A stretch of DNA of 6,038 bases, taken from positions 1-6,038 of the forward strand of contig JAEVYW010000071.1 in the NCBI GenBank assembly GCA_023392555.1. The letters run 5' to 3'. The position numbers and the translations under genes are program-made. Numbering within the stretch: position 1 is the stretch's first letter; each line of letters opens with the position of its first letter. This document shows, piece by piece, positions 1-5,818 of the stretch. This DNA comes from Pseudomonadota bacterium (GTDB lineage: Bacteria; Pseudomonadota; Alphaproteobacteria; Sphingomonadales; Sphingomonadaceae). The notes beneath the pieces were generated by a model. That model ran no database searches and was not told where the DNA came from. It saw nothing but the letters and a program-made list of their open reading frames with translations.

Positions 1-365
1 GAATGCGCGCAATTGCCGAGCAACGGGTCGGTGCCTTGCTTGCGCCCGGCACGCCCGAAGCCATTCGCGCCGAGGTGATCGAGACGATGGCCGCGATCGA
101 CCCGGAGGCCTATCGACTTGGCGCACGCGCCGTCTGGCTCGCCGATCAACGCGAGCGTGTTCGCGCCATCGGCGTTCCGACGCTTGTCATCGTTGGAACC
201 CTCGACGCGATTACTCCGCCGAGCCTGTCGGACGAACTCGGCGACGTGATCGGCGCGCCGGTCGAACGCATCGACGGCGCCTCGCATCTCGCCAATCTCG
301 ACCGCCCGGACGCGTTCAACCGCGCGGTGGAGTCATTTATCACGGAAACCGACGCGAAAGCATAA
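1..365 (+). CDS. alpha/beta-hydrolase fold protein, C-terminal part (5' end outside window)
   Basis: This is the last ~120 residues of an alpha/beta hydrolase. The reading frame is open to the left edge, so the first ATG (position 3) is probably internal and the true start lies outside the window. The visible part holds the end of the cap/lid region and then the usual last third of the fold. A hydrophobic strand (PTLVIVGTLDAITPP) carries the likely catalytic acid, the Asp at 204-206. The motif GASHLANLDRP carries the likely catalytic His at 285-287, followed by a final helix that ends FITETDAKA. The nucleophile serine must lie upstream, outside the window. The pattern of 'D-x-I-T-P-P' followed by 'H-L-x-N-L-[DE]-x-P' is common in 3-oxoadipate enol-lactonase-like hydrolases and their many relatives, so the substrate cannot be assigned. 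The gene ends 65 nt before the protease gene on the same strand. No functional link between them is evident. Confidence 0.85.
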   Translation, partial: MRAIAEQRVGALLAPGTPEAIRAEVIETMAAIDPEAYRLGARAVWLADQRERVRAIGVPTLVIVGTLDAITPPSLSDELGDVIGAPVERIDGASHLANLDRPDAFNRAVESFITETDAKA

Positions 366-367
366 GG

Positions 368-386
368 TTACTGCGGCGTTTACCAT
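368..386 (+). promoter_or_regulatory. possible degenerate CtrA-like site upstream of the protease gene
   Basis: The 65-nt gap before the protease gene contains TTAC, then seven bases, then TTTAC, followed by CAT. The alphaproteobacterial cell-cycle regulator CtrA binds TTAA-N7-TTAA(C), so the spacing is exact and six of eight core bases match. The right half, TTTACCAT, also resembles the reported TTAACCAT-type half site. With two mismatches in a short motif this could easily be chance. No convincing sigma-70-type -35/-10 pair was found beside it. Confidence 0.2.
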
Positions 387-430
387 AAGCCTGAACCGCG
401 TTTTGACCCCGCGCTGCGACAACAGAGCGC

Positions 431-1348
431 ATGGAAAAGCGCGCTCTTCGCCTGCTCGCCGCCGCGACCTTCGCGGCTGCTCTCGTTCCCGCCGGCGCGA
501 ATGCAGAGTCGACGCCGCTCGCACTGACCTCGGCGTCGCTTGCCAAGAGCGAAGCGATCCTCGGGACCCGGAGCGCGCTGGCCGAGCTCATGGCGCAGCA
601 GTCGGGCATCGCCCTCCCCCGCGTCACCGCAACGACAGCGTCGCTGATCCAGCCGGCCTCGCGCGTGTCGCCGCTGCGCATGAACGCCATCCTGACCAAG
701 AGCGATGCGCCTCCCGTGGCGGTCCGCAGCGGTCGCCCGGATGTGTTCGGCACCGTCGCCCTCTCGGTCAGCAACACGCCGCTCGATGCCCGCTGGCATC
801 GCGTCGAGCATGCGCGCGTGACCGGCTCCTACGCGACTTGGGCCCGCTCGCTGCGTGGCTTCGACGCATCCGAGCGCGCCGACCTCGTCAACCGCTTCGT
901 CAACAACCGCGTCACCTTCGTCGATGACTCGCGCCAGTTCGGCCGTCCCGACGTGTGGCTGACTGCAAGCGAGACGCTCCGCCGCGGCCGCGGCGATTGC
1001 GAAGACTATGCGATCGCCAAGATGCAGCTCCTTCGCGAAGCCGGCATTTCCGAGCGCGACATGTATCTGGTGATCGCCAAAGACCTGGTCCGTCGTTCCG
1101 ACCACGCCATCCTGGTCGTTCGCGCCGGACAGCGCATGCTGATGCTCGACAACGGGTCGGACGAGCTGCTCGATAGCGAGAGCGTCGCCGACTACCGTCC
1201 GGTGCTGACCTTCGCGGCGGGCAAGGCGTGGACCCACGGCTATCGCCGCAGCGTCGCTCCGGCGGTTACCTTCGCGTCAGCAGATCTGGAAACCTATCGC
1301 TCGCGGAGCGCGTCGCTCCTCGCCTTCAACACCGGCTTCAGCAGGTAG
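431..1348 (+). CDS. LapG-like periplasmic transglutaminase-fold cysteine protease (BTLCP / peptidase C93)
   Basis: This 305-residue protein is probably exported to the periplasm. It begins with a clear Sec signal peptide: a basic n-region (MEKRALR), a hydrophobic core at residues 8-21, and a likely cut after Ala25 (ANA|ES). Residues ~26-118 are poorly conserved linker-like sequence. The bacterial transglutaminase-like cysteine-proteinase domain covers ~119-255. It has the signature GDCEDYAIAK with nucleophile Cys190, then His225 (SDHAILVV) and Asp240 (MLDNGSD), in the order and approximate spacing of the LapG catalytic triad. The acidic residues flanking the cysteine (D189, E191, D192) match the calcium-binding site known in LapG. 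In Pseudomonas, LapG cleaves the adhesin LapA near its N-terminus and is sequestered by LapD when c-di-GMP is high. Position next to type I secretion genes supports an equivalent role here, but no adhesin or LapD is visible. The start is well constrained: there is an in-frame stop at 404-406 and no other start codon before ATG 431. The Shine-Dalgarno is weak. The last 55 nt overlap the 3' end of the convergent hlyD-type gene. Confidence 0.9.
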   Translation: MEKRALRLLAAATFAAALVPAGANAESTPLALTSASLAKSEAILGTRSALAELMAQQSGIALPRVTATTASLIQPASRVSPLRMNAILTKSDAPPVAVRSGRPDVFGTVALSVSNTPLDARWHRVEHARVTGSYATWARSLRGFDASERADLVNRFVNNRVTFVDDSRQFGRPDVWLTASETLRRGRGDCEDYAIAKMQLLREAGISERDMYLVIAKDLVRRSDHAILVVRAGQRMLMLDNGSDELLDSESVADYRPVLTFAAGKAWTHGYRRSVAPAVTFASADLETYRSRSASLLAFNTGFSR

Positions 1349-2574
1349 CTGAGGACGCTTTTGCGTCCGGTGATGATCTGCGTGTCGGTGATCATGCCCG
1401 GCGTGATCGGCAGCTTCCCGCCGTTCGCTTCAAGATAAGCGCGATTGGTTTCGACGATCACGTTGAAATAAGACTGGCGCTCGACCTCGTCGTAGATCGC
1501 GTCTGCCGAAACCTGCACCACGCGGCCTTCGAGCCCGCCGTAGATCGAGAAGTCGTAGGCGGTGACCTTCACCAGCGCCTTGTCGCCGACCTTGATGAAG
1601 GCGATGTCGCTCGGCTTCACACGCGTCTCGACGAGAAGCTTGTCGCCAAGCGGCACGACTTCCATGACCTTCTGGCCGGGCTGAACGAACCCGCCGATCG
1701 TCGTGACCTGGACGTCGTTGACCACGCCTTCGACCGGTGAGCGAAGCTCCATCCGGCCAACGCGGCCCTGAGCGCCGCGCAGCGACTGTTCGTTGACCGC
1801 GATCTTGGCGTTGATCTGGCTACGCTCGTTGAGCGCCTCCTGGCGGAAGCTGAAGCCGGCTTCGCTCGCCTGGGCCTGCGCCTCACGCACCGCCGCCAGC
1901 GCTCGCGACTGCTGCTCGCGTGCCGCATTGATGCGGCCCTGGAGATCGACGACCTCGCGGCGGGCATCGAGAAGCTCGGTCTGCGGAACGATGTTCTTGG
2001 CGGCGAGCGGTTCGAGCATTCCGACCTGGCGCTGGGCGAGGGCAAGGCTACCCTGCAAACTGTTGATCGTCGCCTGCGCCTCGGATGCCTCACGGCGGCG
2101 CTGTTCGGCCGAAGCGCGAAGCCCCGCGACGCGGCTCGACAGCGCCTGCCGCCGGACTGCGCTCAAGGTTGCCTCATCGCCACCGACGGTGGTCGCAGAC
2201 CCAGTGCCTTCCGACTGAAGCCGGGCCGCACGCTGCTGCAGCGACTCCGTTTCCGCCTCGATCTGGCCGACTTCCGACTGGCTCGTCGGGTTATCGAGGC
2301 GTGCGAGGAGCTGGCCCTTGGTCACGCGCTGGCCCGACCGAACGAGCAGCTCGCTGATCGTCGCCGGCTCGGCCGACTGAATAGTCTGGATCTTGCTCGA
2401 CGGAATGACCTTGCCCTGCCCTTTTGTGACCTCGTCGACCTGCGCGAGGCTTGCCCACAACAGGAACAGCGCGAAGCCGATCGCCGAAGCGACGATGATC
2501 AGGCGTGCGCCGGTCATCGGCTGGCGGTGCCGGGACTTCGAGCCTGTCGAAGGGAAAGGTGTCATGGCGTTCAT
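1294..2574 (-). CDS. HlyD-family type I secretion periplasmic adaptor (membrane-fusion protein)
   Basis: This 426-residue protein is the adaptor that links an inner-membrane ABC exporter to an outer-membrane channel. A short cytoplasmic N-terminus (1-23) precedes one membrane segment (24-44, RLIIVASAIGFALFLLWASLA). Residues ~54-95 form the first half of a lipoyl-like domain (GKVIPSSKIQTIQS...VTKGQLLARLD). A long Gln/Ala/Glu-rich alpha-helical coiled-coil hairpin covers ~98-275. The second lipoyl half (MELRSPVEGVVNDV) follows. A beta-barrel region at ~310-385 leads to the family hallmark PITPGMITDTQIITGRKSVLSYLLKP near the C-terminus. Length and domain order fit LapC/HlyD/PrtE-type adaptors. 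The first lipoyl half reads SAEPATISELLV where many relatives have an EGG-containing turn. The ATG at 2574 has a modest GGAA ribosome-binding site (2580-2583) at a 5-nt spacing. An in-frame ATG at residue 4 is an alternative. The gene starts 19 nt after the cell-wall hydrolase stop codon and is the last operon gene visible. Its final 18 codons overlap the protease gene on the other strand. Confidence 0.95.
   Translation of the reverse strand: MNAMTPFPSTGSKSRHRQPMTGARLIIVASAIGFALFLLWASLAQVDEVTKGQGKVIPSSKIQTIQSAEPATISELLVRSGQRVTKGQLLARLDNPTSQSEVGQIEAETESLQQRAARLQSEGTGSATTVGGDEATLSAVRRQALSSRVAGLRASAEQRRREASEAQATINSLQGSLALAQRQVGMLEPLAAKNIVPQTELLDARREVVDLQGRINAAREQQSRALAAVREAQAQASEAGFSFRQEALNERSQINAKIAVNEQSLRGAQGRVGRMELRSPVEGVVNDVQVTTIGGFVQPGQKVMEVVPLGDKLLVETRVKPSDIAFIKVGDKALVKVTAYDFSIYGGLEGRVVQVSADAIYDEVERQSYFNVIVETNRAYLEANGGKLPITPGMITDTQIITGRKSVLSYLLKPVLKARSDALRER
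1353..1368 (+). terminator. perfect 6-bp hairpin just downstream of the protease stop codon; weak terminator candidate
   Basis: GGACGC, a TTTT loop and GCGTCC form a perfect stem that starts 4 nt after the TAG of the protease gene. It could end or protect the 3' end of that transcript. It lacks a following T-run (GGTGATGATC comes next), so it is not a standard intrinsic terminator. It also lies inside the convergent hlyD-type gene, where it encodes part of the family-conserved TGRKSVL motif (Gly403-Leu408). The palindrome may therefore be a by-product of protein constraint. Confidence 0.25.
2536..2552 (-). repeat. REP-like palindrome inside the adaptor gene
   Basis: CTTCGA and TCGAAG form a perfect 6-bp inverted repeat around a 5-nt loop. 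On the - strand it reads CCCTTCGACAGGCTCGAAG together with its flank. From memory, CCCTTCGACAGGCTC is the core of a short extragenic repeat that is very frequent in sphingomonad genomes. Here it lies within codons 8-13 of the hlyD-type gene (PSTGSK), in the unstructured cytoplasmic tail before the membrane segment. No second copy was seen in this window. Confidence 0.5.
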
Positions 2575-2579
2575 GTCTA

Positions 2580-2583
2580 TTCC
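2580..2583 (-). promoter_or_regulatory. ribosome-binding site of the adaptor gene
   Basis: GGAA is placed 5 nt before the ATG at 2574, in the 19-nt gap after the hydrolase stop codon. It is the only purine-rich SD-like motif close to this start and favours ATG 2574 over the in-frame ATG at 2565. Confidence 0.5.
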
Positions 2584-2593
2584 AGCCGTTGGA

Positions 2594-3652
2594 TCAGCGC
2601 GAGGCGATTACGGCGCCCGAGCTGCCGCTGCTTGTTTCGATGGGAGCAGTCTCCGCGACGGCCTTGGTCGGCGCGCCCTGCTGCGCGGCGATCGCGCGCG
2701 TTGCCGAGCCGGCGTCCGGACCGGGGATGTTGAGCGTCCAGCCCTTCGAAACGTCGAGCAGGCCGCCGACATCGTTCTCGGCGCGCTTCAGGATCGTCCC
2801 GTCGGTGACGGGTCCGCGGGCAACCACTTGCTCGACCGTCACAGGTTCGCCCGGAAGCGCCTTGGCAATCCTCAGCGGCGGACGCATCGACAGCGGATCG
2901 CGCGGCTCGCCGATATAGCGGCCATCGAACGCGCCCGGCATGCCCCATGAACCCGGCCAGCGATAGAAGATGTGCGCGCCAAGCTGCGCAATCTTGGTCA
3001 GCATCGGCGCCCAGCGCGGAGCGACATAATCGGCGTGATAGTGCGTCGCCTGTCCCACCGAGCGTTCGACATAGCCTTCAAGCGCCGCCTCAGCGATATC
3101 GCGCGCCTGCTTCCACGCTCCGGCTGCCGGAGCGCGGTAGAGCGAGCCGTCGCAGACGAAGCTGAACTGGCAGACCGGTCCGCCCGAGCCCTGGTACACA
3201 ACGCCGCATACGGACTTCGGAAAGGCGGGGTGACGCATGCGGTTGAGAACGACCTGCGCGACTGCGCGGCGCCCCGCCAGCGGCTCGAAACCAGCCTCGT
3301 AATAAACCGCCTGGGTCATGCACAGCAGGGCACGTTCGTGATCGGTCGCGCTGCCCGAGACCGCGAAGGGACGAGCGGCAAGCAGCGGAGCCGAACTGAA
3401 CGGAAGCGACGCATTGATGACCTTCGCCTGGTCGCCGACGGCGGTGACCTGCGCGGCGGCTTCACCGGTCGTTGCAGCAACCAGCGCGCGCGCCTTGGTC
3501 AGCGTGACCGTGGCCTGAGCAGCAGGCTCCGGCTCCGCGGCGGCGGGCGCACGGAACGACAGCACACCGGCAAGAACGGCAGCGACCGCAACGGCACCGA
3601 AGGCGATCGCTTCAGCGCGCATGCCCTGACGAAGGGTGGCCAACTGCATCAT
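2594..3652 (-). CDS. SleB-family cell-wall hydrolase, membrane-anchored, within the type I secretion operon
   Basis: This 352-residue protein contains the SleB/CwlJ-type hydrolase domain (Pfam Hydrolase_2), which cuts peptidoglycan glycan strands, probably as a lytic transglycosylase. The N-terminus (1-38) has a short basic stretch and a hydrophobic segment (~15-34, IAFGAVAVAAVLAGVLSF). This could be an inner-membrane anchor or a signal peptide, so the enzyme faces the periplasm. A low-complexity linker (39-105) precedes the catalytic domain (~108-232): LLCMTQAVYYEAGFEP with likely catalytic Glu119, then AVAQVVLNRMRHP, VCGVVYQG, CQFSFVCDGS and the metal- or substrate-site-like THYHADYV (His204, His206). 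Cysteines 111, 149, 161 and 167 occur at family positions. Residues ~233-352 form a C-terminal extension I do not recognise. The start ATG overlaps the upstream ABC gene's TGA (ATGA) and has a near-perfect Shine-Dalgarno, which indicates translational coupling. Spore-cortex function is irrelevant in a likely Gram-negative. A role in opening the wall for the secretion complex is inferred from position. Confidence 0.9.
   Translation of the reverse strand: MMQLATLRQGMRAEAIAFGAVAVAAVLAGVLSFRAPAAAEPEPAAQATVTLTKARALVAATTGEAAAQVTAVGDQAKVINASLPFSSAPLLAARPFAVSGSATDHERALLCMTQAVYYEAGFEPLAGRRAVAQVVLNRMRHPAFPKSVCGVVYQGSGGPVCQFSFVCDGSLYRAPAAGAWKQARDIAEAALEGYVERSVGQATHYHADYVAPRWAPMLTKIAQLGAHIFYRWPGSWGMPGAFDGRYIGEPRDPLSMRPPLRIAKALPGEPVTVEQVVARGPVTDGTILKRAENDVGGLLDVSKGWTLNIPGPDAGSATRAIAAQQGAPTKAVAETAPIETSSGSSGAVIASR
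3116..3134. repeat. 19-bp palindrome in the cell-wall hydrolase gene
   Basis: CGCTCCGGC and GCCGGAGCG flank a single central base. As RNA this allows an 8-bp stem with a 3-nt loop. It encodes residues 173-179 (RAPAAGA) in a small loop of the hydrolase domain between the FSFVCDGS and AWKQARD segments. There is no T-run, so it is not a terminator. High GC content makes chance origin plausible. Confidence 0.6.
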
Positions 3653-5808
3653 GCCTGCGCCTCCTTCTTCGCGGCGCCGGTCAGGTGACCGAGGACGTCG
3701 TCGCGCTTGCCGTCGGCAATGATCCGCCCGCCGTCGATGACGATGAGGCGGTCGAGAATGGACAGCATGTTATGGCGGTGGGTCGAGACAACGAGCGTCT
3801 GGTCGGGCGCGAGCGCCGTCTTCAAGTGCTCGATGAAATAAAGCTCGGTCTGCGTGTCCATCGAACCAGTCGGCTCGTCGAGGAACAGCAGCTTGCTCGG
3901 GCGGACGAGCGCCCGAGCAAGTACGAGAAGCGCCTTCTGGCCGCCCGACAAGCGCGATCCGCGCTCGCCGACGGGAAGATCGAAACCGGCCGCGTCGCGC
4001 GACAGGAAGATGTCGGCGCCGGAGCGGACCACCGCATCGATCAACTCTTCGTCGGTCGCATTTGCGGCGCCGAGCATGAGGTTGTCGCGGACCGTGCCGC
4101 TGAACAATTCGCTGTCCTGCGCGACGAAGCGGAACGCCTCGCGCAGCTGGTGCGGATGGTATTGGCGGCTGTCGAGGCCGTCGATCGTCATCACGCCCGA
4201 ACCCGGGGCGTAGAGGCCGCACAGGACGCGGCCGAGGGTCGACTTGCCCGACGCAACGCGGCCGATGATCCCGACGCGCTCGCCCGGTTCCAACTTCAAG
4301 CTGATGTCGCTCAGCGCATCGCGAGCCGAGCTTGGATAGCGGAAGTCGACATGGTCGAACTGCACGTGCCCGACGCGGATTTCGGGAACGATGCTGCGCA
4401 TCGCGCTCTGCCGCTCGTCGTTCGCTTCCATCATCTTCTGGAGCGAATCAAGCGTCGCCACCGCTTGGCGGGCACGCGTGATCAGGAAGGCGAACTGACC
4501 CACCGGCTGAAGCGCGCGGCCGGCGAGCATGACGATGGCGATGATGGCGCCCATCGACATGTCGCCCTCGTTGAACCGGTAGAAGCCGCCGATCAGAAGG
4601 CCGACGCTAATGAGCTGCTGCGAGATGCCGGCAAGGTTCACGGCAACCGCCGTCAGTCGGCGCATCCGCTCCTGCGTCGCCGCGGACATCGCCGAGTAAC
4701 GGCGCCAGCGGCCGAGCATCTGGCCTTCGGCGCGGGCGGCCTTGAGCGTTTCCGCACCGGCGATGGATTCGATCAGCACCGAATGCTGAAGGCTCGAGTC
4801 CGCCTGCGCATCGACTGCGGCCTTCGCCATCGTCTTCTGAAGCATCGTGCCCGCGGTGAACATCAGCGCGATGCCGACGATGGGAACCAGGACCAGCCAT
4901 CCGGCGAGGACCGTGATCAGCACAAGGAACAGGACAAGGAAGGTGATGTCCACCGCGAGGACAACGGTGGTCGACGCGAAGAAGTCGCGCACCATTTCAT
5001 ATTCCGAGACGCGGCGGGCGAAGGCGCCCGTGCTGCCCTGGCGGTCGGCCATGGGCAGGTTCATCACCTTCTCGAAGAGCTTCTGCGCAAGCTTTGCGTC
5101 CAACTTGCGGCCGATCTCGTCGATCAGCTGCGAGCGCGCTAGGCGCAGGGTGAAGTCGAACACCAGTGCGAGGCCGACGCCGAGCGCCAGCACCCACAGG
5201 GTGGAGACGGCCTTGTTCGGGATGACGCGGTCGTACACGTTCATCGTGAAAAGCGGTACTGCGAGCGCCAAGAGGTTCACGACCAGAGCGGCGAGGAGGA
5301 TCGGCCAAAATTCGCGGCGAACCTTCCACACTTCGGACCAGAACCAATGCGTGCGCTTGGCCTTGTCCCATGGACGCTCGCCTTCGCGCTCGCGCGTCGG
5401 GTCGGCTTCGACGACGACCGCGCGGCCGGCATAGGCCTGCTCGACCTCGGCCATCGGGACCCACATCGGCTCGGCGGTGCCGGGCGCATAGATGCGGGCG
5501 TCACCGTCGCGCATCTCGAGGAGAACGGCGGCCTGCTCGTTCTCGAGCTCAAGGATCGCGGGCAGCTTGCGCGACGGCCAACCTGTCAGCCGGCGCGACG
5601 TCGGATCGCCCCGCATTCCGACCTGCTCGAGCGCAGGCTCCACCTGGTGAAACGGGAGCTTGCCGCTCTCAGAAAGGGCAAGTCCGGCGCGGAGGAGGAC
5701 CGGCGACGAAGGCCGGTCCGACTCACGCGCAATGTACGTTAGGCACTCGAGGACGGGATCGACCTCACGCGACGCCGAAGCGTCCAACCAAGACATGAAC
5801 GTCAACAC
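3649..5808 (-). CDS. type I secretion system permease/ATPase (LapB-like ABC transporter with degenerate C39-like domain)
   Basis: This 719-residue ABC exporter energises type I secretion across the inner membrane. Residues ~15-135 match the C39-like domain of LapB/HlyB-type transporters, but the active-site His and Asp positions are lost (NEQAAVLLEMRDGDARIYAP). It should therefore bind, not cleave, substrate. The membrane domain spans ~165-450 with hydrophobic segments near 168-190, 203-223, 280-300, 302-322, 390-410 and 418-436. The nucleotide-binding domain (~475-705) has Walker A GRVASGKST (516-524), Q-loop Gln564 (VAQDSELF), signature LSGGQ (620-624), Walker B LLFLDE (640-645), D-loop SMD and H-loop His677 (STHR), so it should be catalytically competent. 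The chosen start is GTG 5808, with AAGG 6 nt upstream. TTG 5805 and ATG 5796 (residue 5) are real alternatives. The stop overlaps the hydrolase start by 4 nt. The upstream partial gene ends 16 nt before the start. Confidence 0.95.
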   Translation of the reverse strand: MLTFMSWLDASASREVDPVLECLTYIARESDRPSSPVLLRAGLALSESGKLPFHQVEPALEQVGMRGDPTSRRLTGWPSRKLPAILELENEQAAVLLEMRDGDARIYAPGTAEPMWVPMAEVEQAYAGRAVVVEADPTREREGERPWDKAKRTHWFWSEVWKVRREFWPILLAALVVNLLALAVPLFTMNVYDRVIPNKAVSTLWVLALGVGLALVFDFTLRLARSQLIDEIGRKLDAKLAQKLFEKVMNLPMADRQGSTGAFARRVSEYEMVRDFFASTTVVLAVDITFLVLFLVLITVLAGWLVLVPIVGIALMFTAGTMLQKTMAKAAVDAQADSSLQHSVLIESIAGAETLKAARAEGQMLGRWRRYSAMSAATQERMRRLTAVAVNLAGISQQLISVGLLIGGFYRFNEGDMSMGAIIAIVMLAGRALQPVGQFAFLITRARQAVATLDSLQKMMEANDERQSAMRSIVPEIRVGHVQFDHVDFRYPSSARDALSDISLKLEPGERVGIIGRVASGKSTLGRVLCGLYAPGSGVMTIDGLDSRQYHPHQLREAFRFVAQDSELFSGTVRDNLMLGAANATDEELIDAVVRSGADIFLSRDAAGFDLPVGERGSRLSGGQKALLVLARALVRPSKLLFLDEPTGSMDTQTELYFIEHLKTALAPDQTLVVSTHRHNMLSILDRLIVIDGGRIIADGKRDDVLGHLTGAAKKEAQA
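3660..3666 (-). promoter_or_regulatory. strong Shine-Dalgarno of the cell-wall hydrolase gene, inside the ABC gene
   Basis: AAGGAGG is a full anti-16S match, 7 nt before the hydrolase ATG at 3652. It lies within the last codons of the ABC transporter gene (KKEAQA). Together with the ATGA overlap it fixes the hydrolase start and predicts efficient, possibly coupled, translation. It is the strongest ribosome-binding site in the operon. Confidence 0.85.
3892..3921. repeat. perfect 12-bp inverted repeat inside the ATPase domain coding sequence
   Basis: CTTGCTCGGGCG (3892-3903) and CGCCCGAGCAAG (3910-3921) are perfect reverse complements around a 6-nt loop. In the - strand mRNA this is a very stable GC-rich hairpin over codons 630-639 (LARALVRPSK), between the ABC signature and Walker B. 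No T-run follows, so an intrinsic terminator is unlikely. Confidence 0.85.
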
Positions 5809-5811
5809 CCG

Positions 5812-5818
5812 TCCCCTT
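5812..5818 (-). promoter_or_regulatory. Shine-Dalgarno of the ABC transporter gene
   Basis: AAGGGGA sits in the 16-nt gap between the upstream partial gene and the transporter. Its AAGG is 6 nt from GTG 5808. Counted from its last G, it is 7 nt from TTG 5805. It is 15 nt from ATG 5796, which is rather far. The spacing therefore favours a non-ATG start for the transporter. Confidence 0.6.

Noticed and set aside
403..408. TTGACC as a -35 promoter box for the protease gene
   Set aside because: No -10-like sequence is found at 16-18 nt; the corresponding place is GC-rich and runs into the start codon.
380..1237. A 285-codon open frame on the - strand antisense to the protease gene
   Set aside because: The translation is low-complexity and shows no recognisable motif. 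The + strand frame has a signal peptide and intact catalytic triad.
1228..1740. A 170-codon + strand open frame across the gene junction
   Set aside because: It lies antisense to the adaptor and out of frame with the protease end, with no domain or Shine-Dalgarno; it is a GC shadow.
3678..3691. CGGTCA-GG-TGACCG inverted repeat near the exporter stop codon as a terminator
   Set aside because: The loop is only 2 nt, it has no T-run, and it lies upstream of a strongly coupled downstream gene.
3685..5142. A 485-codon open frame on the + strand antisense to the exporter gene
   Set aside because: It is an antisense shadow produced by GC-rich codon use. Its translation is rich in Arg, Asp, His and Glu without a domain, while the opposite frame carries every ABC transporter motif.
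5400..5790. Active C39 bacteriocin-type peptidase domain on the ABC transporter
   Set aside because: The region aligns with the fold, but the His and Asp positions needed for catalysis are replaced. A Cys is present (residue 22) but not in a complete active-site context.
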